NCBI GenBank assembly: GCA_016946835.1 | Contig: JACVTC010000028.1 | Location: forward strand, 351,501-415,500 | Direction of reading: 5' to 3' | DNA length: 64,000 nt | From: Neocallimastix lanati (nom. inval.) | Taxonomy: Eukaryota; Neocallimastigomycota; Neocallimastigomycetes; Neocallimastigales; Neocallimastigaceae | Shown here: positions 57,131 through 64,000 of the stretch, piece by piece | Position numbering within the stretch: position 1 is the stretch's first letter | Layout of the letters: every line of letters starts with the position of its first letter | Program-made: the position numbers and the translations under genes | Notes under the pieces: model-generated | The model's input: the letters and a program-made list of their open reading frames with translations, nothing else | The model's database searches: none | What the model was told of the DNA's origin: nothing

Positions 57131-57571
57131 TTAAGCAGAAAGTGGTGGGAAAGTACTCCATTCAAAGAATTGATCACGTTCAGCAATCCACCAACGATTA
57201 TCAATTTTTACATATTTATCTTGATAACGTACAGCATGAACAGTAAGTTTGTCTTTACCATTTTCTTCATTGACTAAACTTGCTAAAGCATAACAAGTTC
57301 CAGTAGCATGAGTATCATCTTGGAAATCTAAACTTTGCTGACCGTTCATATGGAATGAAACTTTAGCGGCACCAAAAGCCTTATATTGACGAATCATGTC
57401 TTGGACGTCATTAGCAGTCATACCTAATTTTCCATTAAAGTAAACCTTTAATTTAATGTCTGGACGGAAGATTTCTACATAACAGTCTTGGTTATTCTTG
57501 TCACTTTCAGTAGCGTAGTAATCTACTAAAGCCTTTAATTCCATACGGTCTTGCATTCTAAAGTTGGACAT
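57131..57571 (-). CDS. SnoaL-like (NTF2 fold) small protein
   Basis: Single-exon gene of 146 residues. The pattern is typical of the SnoaL-like/NTF2 cone-fold family: an N-terminal helix with RMELKALVDYYATESDKNN, a strand around IFRPDIKLKVYFNG, a mid helix (NDVQDMIRQYKAFG), a SFHMNGQQSLDF strand, GTCYALASLVNEENG, VHAVRYQDKYVKIDNRWW, and the closing IAERDQFFEW. Members include polyketide cyclases, ketosteroid-isomerase-like enzymes and many of unknown role in bacteria. It has no intron and is richer in GC than its surroundings, as is its neighbour 1.1 kb away on the same strand, so horizontal acquisition from bacteria is plausible. Substrate unknown. The ATG at 57571 is the first in frame. Confidence 0.85.
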   Translation of the reverse strand: MSNFRMQDRMELKALVDYYATESDKNNQDCYVEIFRPDIKLKVYFNGKLGMTANDVQDMIRQYKAFGAAKVSFHMNGQQSLDFQDDTHATGTCYALASLVNEENGKDKLTVHAVRYQDKYVKIDNRWWIAERDQFFEWSTFPPLSA

Positions 57572-58109
57572 TGTTATTACTTTATTTTCTTTTATAAAAT
57601 AAATTTAGTGACTTTTAATATTTAAAATTGAATACTGTTTAGTAAAGAAAAAAAAAAGAAAAGAAATAAAATGTAAAAAGTAAAAAAAAAATTTCCAAAC
57701 GAAAAAAAAAAAAACCTTTTATAATAATTTTTCAAACAAAAAAAAATAATATTTCATTTTCATTTAAATATATATATATTATTTTAAACTATTCTACTTC
57801 TATATATTTAAATATATTTATTATTTATTTACACGTCATAATATATATAATATTATATTTATATTATATTACTTTATATATATTATTCTTTTATTATATA
57901 TATTATTTTATATTTAAATTATATTTTAATATACATACTCTTTATAATAAAAAAAAAGGCAATTTAAAATTTATTATATTATTTTAGTAAAAAAAATATA
58001 TATATATATATATATATTTAAATTATTATAAAATAATATATTTAAAGTATATAAAATATTTTAATACAGATCATAATAAAGACTATTAATATAGTTAAGA
58101 CTTTTTCAT

Positions 58110-58140
<31 letters not shown>

Positions 58141-58350
58141 GAAAAGTTTATAGCCTAATCAGATTAATTAATTAAAAGTTAATTTTTTAAAAAATAAACT
58201 TTATAATCATGCGGTTTGAATTCCGCAGAATGAATAAAATTTATAGCAAAATGTACCATTTCATAAATAACATTTATTTATTCTTTATTTACCAATCTAT
58301 TTATTTGTTCAAATGTTGATATATTTTATTTAATTACTCATTCTTATCTC
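57572..58350. other. Intergenic region with a small GC hairpin
   Basis: No gene is seen. A T-run lies at 58111-58140. At 58210-58227 a GC-containing stem (TGCGG / CCGCA, 8-base loop) stands out from the AT background. It has some resemblance to a tRNA T-arm, but no cloverleaf can be built around it. Confidence 0.5.
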
Positions 58351-58398
58351 AGCTTCCACTTAGCCTACATCTTTTAAGATGTAGGATAAGTGGAAGCT
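58351..58398. other. Near-perfect 48-nt hairpin in a gene desert
   Basis: AGCTTCCACTTA, one mismatched base, CCTACATCTT, a TT centre, AAGATGTAGG, one mismatched base, TAAGTGGAAGCT. So 22 of 23 pairs match on each side of a 2-base centre. Its base composition is far richer than the flanks. It could be a hairpin RNA precursor, a strong transcript terminator/processing signal, a cruciform, or the junction of a small foldback element. Confidence 0.8.
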
Positions 58399-58802
58399 AT
58401 TTTAAAAATTTTCCAGATATCTGATTCTTTTTATCAAACAACCAAAATGACATAATAATAACTACTTATATATAATTTAATAAGAATATTATTATAACTC
58501 ATATTTTATTAATATTGTTCATAAATATTATAAATATTATATAGTTTTATGTAGGAATATACAATTTAACCATTATAAATATAAATATTTTATTTTAGTT
58601 GTGTTAATAATAGCTATATATAAGTAATATTATTAATATTAATTTTCTATTCATCTTTTCCAGCTTTCCCAAAATTTATTATCCTATTAAAAAAATTTTT
58701 ATTAATATTTATTAAATAATAATAATTAAAAATTTAATGATAGTAACAATAAATTAGATAATATACATTACTTTTAATTTAATGTTATAACAGTTTTTAA
58801 TG

Positions 58803-58835
<33 letters not shown>

Positions 58836-60823
58836 AATTTTTTATATTATTTTTTTATAAATATAATAAATTAACAATGTTTTTTTTTTTTTTTTAAAAA
58901 AAAAAATGGTATATTATTTCTAATTATTGAAATGTATATGATATTAAAGCATTTAAGCCATTGCTAATAATATTTAAACTACTTTTAGTTTTTTAAATAA
59001 TAAAAATGAATATTAAAAATGGCATATATAATAAAATAATTGAAGAAATTGGCAACTATGCAGTAAAGAATAAATATAAAGAAAAGTATTCTTTATATAA
59101 TACTCTTTAACTATAAGCTATTTTAAAATAATAAGAATTTAATCATTTAATTTAATATTATAAAAAAAATAATATAAATAATAAAAGATTTATAATTGTG
59201 AACAAAAATACATCATTACTACATTTCTACTATAGTTATATTACATAAGTAATTTTGTATTAATAAATAGCAAATACATGACTTTTCATGTTGTACAAGT
59301 ATCAGTGTTAAAGCTCCGTTTAATAATTACGTGAATAGTTGTTATTACCAAGATTATTTACAATATTATATTTTATATTAAATTAAATATAAAATCATAA
59401 TAATATATATAACTAATAATATCAACTACATATATTTAATTATATTATAATATATAATATAATATATAATAAGTATTAATTATAATAAATAATTAAAGTT
59501 TAAATAAAATATATAAAATAAAATAACTTCTAATTAATATATTATAAAATATATATTATAATATATAATTCAAATAAGATGATATAAAACATAAATAAAA
59601 ACTTTAATTATTAATAAATTATTTTATTAATAATTACATAAAAATAAATTAATAAATCATTTGCAAATTCGTGACATAAATAAAACGTGATCGAAAATAA
59701 CGTGATAAAATTAAAATTATGTAAAGACATAAAATTATGAAAGAACATAAAAATTAATGTAAACATAAAATTTATTACATAAATTTTATGTTATGTTAAA
59801 ATTGAAATAATTTATAAATTTCTTTTTATTATTTTTATTATTTTTATATTTAATATTTTATTTTATTATATTTTTTAATTATTTTAATAATTATTATTTT
59901 ATATTTATATTTTATTAATTATAATAAATTTATATTTTTATTAATATTTTATGAATATTTTATATTTTATTTTATACTTTTATATTAAATACTTTAAATA
60001 CTTAATAGTTACTCTAAGAGAATTAATTAAATAGTTTATTATGAATTTCAAATATAAAAACAATAATAATTCTTTATAATTATTCTTTGCAACACAGTTT
60101 TATGCCAAAATTATATTATAATTATTTTATATTTTCGAATAATAATTAAATTCATGTATTAATTAATTTTATAATTATTTTTAAATAATAAATAAATAAA
60201 TTTTATAACTAAATAACAACTTTATAAAACTTCTCCCAACAAGAGAATTTGAACCAAAGGCATACTTTATCAAAGAAATTATAAAAATTATTATTAAGAA
60301 AAAAAATTTAAATTTAATATTTAATAATTATTATTATATACCCAAATATATAACTACATATATTTGTTTTATACAATTATGTGAATTTGTGAGGCATTTT
60401 GAAATTTTTCATTTCGGAAAAATTTTTTGAAAGTTAATAAATATATGAAATAATAATAAAACAAATAAATAATATATATATATTTTATATTAATAACTAA
60501 ATAAATATATATAAATATATATATTTAAGAATAAAAAATAAAATATATTTTATAATTTTTCAAAATATATCTATAATTAATATTAATTTTATATATATAT
60601 ATAAAAATAAATATTAATAATTTAAAAGATGTATAAATATAATAACTAAGATATAATTATTAAAATAAAAAAAAAATTATTTAAATAATTAATTGATCAT
60701 TTTAAAAATATATATATATATATATACATATACTTATTAAATTATATAAATATATAATAATAAATATTAATTAGAATTTAAGCATTAAAAAATAAAATAT
60801 TATAATACACGATTTACTAAGTA
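58399..60823. other. Gene desert
   Basis: No supportable gene in 2.4 kb. There is a palindrome of 13-bp arms at about 59763-59793 (ACATAAAATTTAT / ATAAATTTTATGT), preceded by several degenerate ACATAAAATT repeats (59690-59790). A T-run and A-run lie at 58802-58834 and 58880-58895. A tRNA-like scrap is on the minus strand near 60230-60270. Confidence 0.5.
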
Positions 60824-61990
60824 CGCGGCATAGAAGATTGGGTCATTTTAACATTAATAGTTTAAAAGGATAGTTTGAGGAAAGTTGATAATAAATGTAA
60901 GTACAAGGTTTGTGCAAAATAAAAATTAAGAAATTTCCCATTTTACTCAAATGACAAAAGAGCTAGTGAACCTTTTGAACTCATTCATATGGATAATATA
61001 ACCATTAGTAACTATTCATTATATATGGTAATAAATATTTCTTATCTATTTTAGATGACTACTCTGGGTTCGGATGGGTTATTTTCCTTAAAATTATGAA
61101 TGAAATCTTTAATGTATTTAAAAATTGATATTTAAAGATTATAAATTATTTTTAATAAAAACATTACACACTTAAGAACAGATAATGGAATTGAGATTTC
61201 TAACAATAACTTTGTAATATAAACGACATTATTCACAAGTATATTATTCCATATTCTCCTCAACAAAATGGAAGAAATGAACGCCTTCACGGTTCTCTTA
61301 TTTCAAATGCTAGAGCTATGCTGGAAGAGGCACACCTTAATCATGTGTTTTGGAAGGATGCAATTGCTACCGCTAGTTATATACATATTAGAATTCCTCA
61401 CAAAGGTATCAATAACAAAATCCCTTAAGAATTCCTATATGGTGAAAAAGTGGACTTTTCTAAATTAAAGATCTTTGAATGTCAAGTTTTCTTTTACTTT
61501 CCAAAGCAACTTCGAAGTAAACTTACCAACTCAGTTTTAACAGGTATTTTCCTTAGTTATGATAATAATTGGTCTGTGCTTGGTATATATGATATTACTA
61601 ATAATAAATTTGTTATCTCTCATGTTGTTGTATTTTTTTTTCTTTTTTTTTTTTTTTGAATATTCTCCTGGTAACTGTAATCCCCCTTCTTCTTCTCCAA
61701 ACTTTCTTAATCTTACTCCTTATTATGAAAACGGAGAAAGTGATATTGATTATGAAATTGGTTTTCATAATAATAATAAGATTTATGAAAATATCAACAA
61801 TAATATTAACAATAATATTAAATAATAATACTAAGAACAACGAAAGCACAGTCATAAAAGTATTCCATATAACAATAATATTAATATTAATAAATATAAT
61901 ATAAACAATACACCTTTTATTAATCAAAATAATTCAATTTATTCAAATAATTATAAAAATTTTTTTATGATCCACAAAATAATAACAATT
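60824..61990 (+). mobile_element. Ty1/copia-type fragment, pre-integrase and integrase region, decayed
   Basis: The plus strand shows the same domain order as the element at the left edge of the window: RHRRLGHFNINSL, then an integrase core with RTDNGIE and PQQNGRNERLHGS, then the C-terminal part (KIFECQVFFYFP) and an Asn-rich tail. It belongs to the same or a sister family of the left-edge element. Its reading frame is broken at several places (roughly five or more) and no LTRs are seen, so it is an older copy. Confidence 0.8.
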
Positions 61991-62039
61991 TAATTTTGTA
62001 TCGGGCCCTGTAACGAATCTAAGAATTTCAGAAATTAGA

Positions 62040-62290
62040 ACTACAGTCTAGTGGTTTGTTATATTGACCATGACCAATACTGCATGCCTTTTCGATTAAA
62101 ATAATAATATTAAAAATGATTAATAATTTTGTGAGATACAATTTCATACATTTAATTATGATTTTTTAATAAAATAAAATAATAAAATATAAAAAAAAAA
62201 AAAACACTAATAGTTGGATCAAACCTATGAAGTTTAGGCTGAAATCCTAATCACTAACCACTTAGAAAAATTCCTTATTATTACTAATTC
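62040..62290. other. tRNA-like fragments (possible SINE or tRNA pseudogene)
   Basis: The plus strand near 62047-62060 reads AGTCTAGTGGTTTG, like the A-box of Glu/Asp/His-type tRNAs. The minus strand from about 62275 to 62205 reads CTAAGTGGTTAG, then GATTAGGATTTCAG, and then a B-box-like GGTTTGATCC, with A-box/B-box spacing roughly as in a tRNA. Acceptor and T stems do not pair well, so neither is a working tRNA gene. Confidence 0.35.
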
Positions 62291-63155
62291 GTTGCAATAA
62301 ATAATATTTTTGATAAGAATAAAGTCTTTCAGGCTATGTTCATTTTATATTATGCATGTTTGTTATTTATAAATTTACTACTCTACGTTTTTTGTATATT
62401 CTTATTTTATTAAAATTTAGATTTTCTTATAAAAGTTATACATTTTATTAGGAATATATTTTATATTAAACTATATTATATATATATATATTATTATTAT
62501 TATTATTTTTTATAAATTTACATAATAAGAGTTATATATGATATATGTAATATCAATAATGCACATATAAATATATATAATATTTTTAATATAAGAATTA
62601 AAATTTATTATCAAATTATTTTCATTAAAAAGTGGAAAAAAAATTTTAGTTCTTGTATAGATTTTCTCATAATTATCGAATTATTATTTTCATTAAATTT
62701 ACAAATATCAATCATTGTTTTTTTATCTTAATATAATTTTTTTTTCTTTTAGATCAGATATTATTAAAATTGAAATAATATAATATATGTTATAAGTCAA
62801 GAATTTAGGTTTTATAATTATGTCAACTTTATTAATATATTTTTATGATAAAGAGTTACTAGCACTTAATTATTCTAAATTAAATGCTTTTATATTAATA
62901 CATTATGGCTAATACATTATTTATATTACATTACATTTTATTACATTAATCTCATATTCACATATTATAACATCATATTCACATATTCTAACAATATATA
63001 ATATAATTAATGAATTATTTTATTTATTTTAAATATATTTCTAAACTAATTTTTTTTCTTCTTTTTACTTTTCTTTATTACATCATTAAGAAATTAAAAT
63101 TTTGATATAAAAAATATATTTACCATCTCATCTTAAAATATACACAATTCTCATT

Positions 63156-63192
<37 letters not shown>

Positions 63193-63408
63193 GATTGAAC
63201 ATATTAGATGTGGACGTAAATTTGATATAAAAATCTTATAATAAGAGTAATATTTTGTCAGTAGAACACATCCATCTTACTATACTTTTTATGGTGAGTG
63301 AGTGCAACCAGCAAATCTCACTTTATATATTGGATTCTTTCATATCATAAATTTGATAAATTTTGACAGTAATTCATTCAAATTGTTGATGAAAATTTAA
63401 TTAATTTA

Positions 63409-63454
<46 letters not shown>

Positions 63455-63760
63455 ATTGTTCATGAGAAACTATCGAATATTTCTGATAATATAGACGAAA
63501 AATTTTGAAGATAATATTAATATTTACATATCGCATCTCCTTCTTAGGGGAAATACAATATTTTAAAATCTTATTAATTAACTCTGGAGAAAGAAGACAC
63601 TTTATTAATAAAATTTTTCAATCACATTCGAAGATAGTCTTCTTTCATGATTTCATATTTTATAGGTTTTGCAAAAATACCTTATTAAATGTTATGTTAT
63701 TGGTAATTAGTAATTTTTACACTTGTATCAATTAGTATTATCATACTATTGGATTTTATT
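62291..63760. other. AT-rich region, no gene supported
   Basis: Two long T-runs (63160-63191, 63417-63452) divide the region. The intervening segments 63195-63400 and 63460-63730 have raised GC and may be old coding debris, but no frame gives a convincing protein. Confidence 0.45.
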
Positions 63761-63794
63761 GTTGTCATGAGTATCGATGAACTCATAAAGCACA

Positions 63795-63905
63795 GAAGAA
63801 AATTCTGATACAATTTAGAATGATAATGTTCATATTAATTCACAAGGAGGTATCATCGATGAATGGAAAGAGTTAGAGGCCCTTTCATCGTTGAAACTCA
63901 TAACT
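63795..63905 (+). pseudogene. Host-gene remnant with IIDEWKELE motif
   Basis: The plus strand reads NDNVHINSQGGIIDEW, then KELEALSSLKLI, before a T-run of about 18 that could be the start of an intron or a break. It matches the remnant at 43.97-44.23 kb (VIIDE, stop, EKLETIAS). Upstream the frame meets stops at once, so this is either one exon of a gene continuing past 64000 or a pseudogene scrap. Family not recognised. Confidence 0.4.
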
Positions 63906-64000
63906 TTTTTTTTTTTTTTTTTTAATATTAATATAAAATTTTTATTTTTATTTATTTTTAATAAAATATTAATAAATAATATTTATTCTTTGTCTGACAA

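Noticed and set aside
60230-60290. Minus-strand GGTTCAAATTC next to CTCTTGTTGGGAG, like the 3' half of a tRNA
   Set aside because: T-stem and acceptor stem do not pair and no D-arm or anticodon arm can be placed; at most a relic.
63505-63735. 76-codon plus-strand ORF
   Set aside because: No domain or homology recognised; it sits in a stretch that looks like decayed sequence, and the opposite strand is no better.

Overview
The window is eukaryotic DNA of extreme AT content. It has long homopolymers, trinucleotide to pentanucleotide microsatellites, and short GT-AG introns of almost pure A/T. The gene content fits an anaerobic gut fungus (Neocallimastigomycota). The supporting signs are a Tim9 chaperone with introns, large ankyrin proteins with long repeat units, a secreted Cys-rich Dickkopf-like protein with a membrane anchor, intronless bacterial-looking enzymes (maltose/galactoside O-acetyltransferase type and SnoaL-like), a bacterial-style polyketide synthase, and Ty1/copia-type retroelements. 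The lineage call is inference from gene content; no rRNA or other marker is present.

Layout: 1-2660 (minus) is the gag to integrase part of a Ty1/copia element running off the left edge, followed by a leader with a tandem repeat (3.1-3.4 kb). 4.0-7.4 kb is repeat land: a compound AAAAT satellite, two inverted copies of a ~215-bp SINE-like repeat, and a long hairpin. 10.2-13.5 kb (plus) encodes a four-RRM RNA-binding protein. 15.3-16.0 kb (plus) is Tim9 in four exons. 17.5-27.8 kb (plus) is one 15-exon gene whose spliced frame closes exactly to 2267 codons. It encodes a giant uncharacterised protein that recalls large planctomycete proteins with alpha-2-macroglobulin-like features. 28.2-34.8 kb (minus) holds two tandem ankyrin paralogues, and two CACGTG sites lie upstream of the second. 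35.8-41.6 kb (minus) is a three-exon hybrid gene: adenylation domain, carrier domain, ketosynthase, and an acyltransferase-like domain without its serine. 45.6-46.4 kb (minus) is the Cys-rich membrane protein. 48.7-49.0 kb is a MITE-like element next to a frameshifted ankyrin gene. 50-54 kb is a graveyard of retroelement and host-gene remnants around a ~900-bp AAAAT satellite. 55.4-57.6 kb (minus) has the two bacterial-type single-exon genes. 58-64 kb is a gene desert with hairpins, a decayed copia fragment, tRNA-like debris and a pseudogene scrap.

How the genes relate: there is no operon-like logic, as expected for a fungus. The possible functional themes are protein import into the mitochondrion-related organelle (Tim9), RNA-based regulation (RRM protein), protein-protein scaffolding (ankyrin pair), and secondary or carbohydrate metabolism acquired from bacteria (PKS hybrid, acetyltransferase, SnoaL-like protein). 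The most unusual objects are the 2267-residue gene and the A-T-KS-pseudoAT enzyme. Among non-coding features, the three-locus compound satellite, the ~215-bp repeat pair and a near-perfect 48-nt hairpin at 58.35 kb deserve a look.
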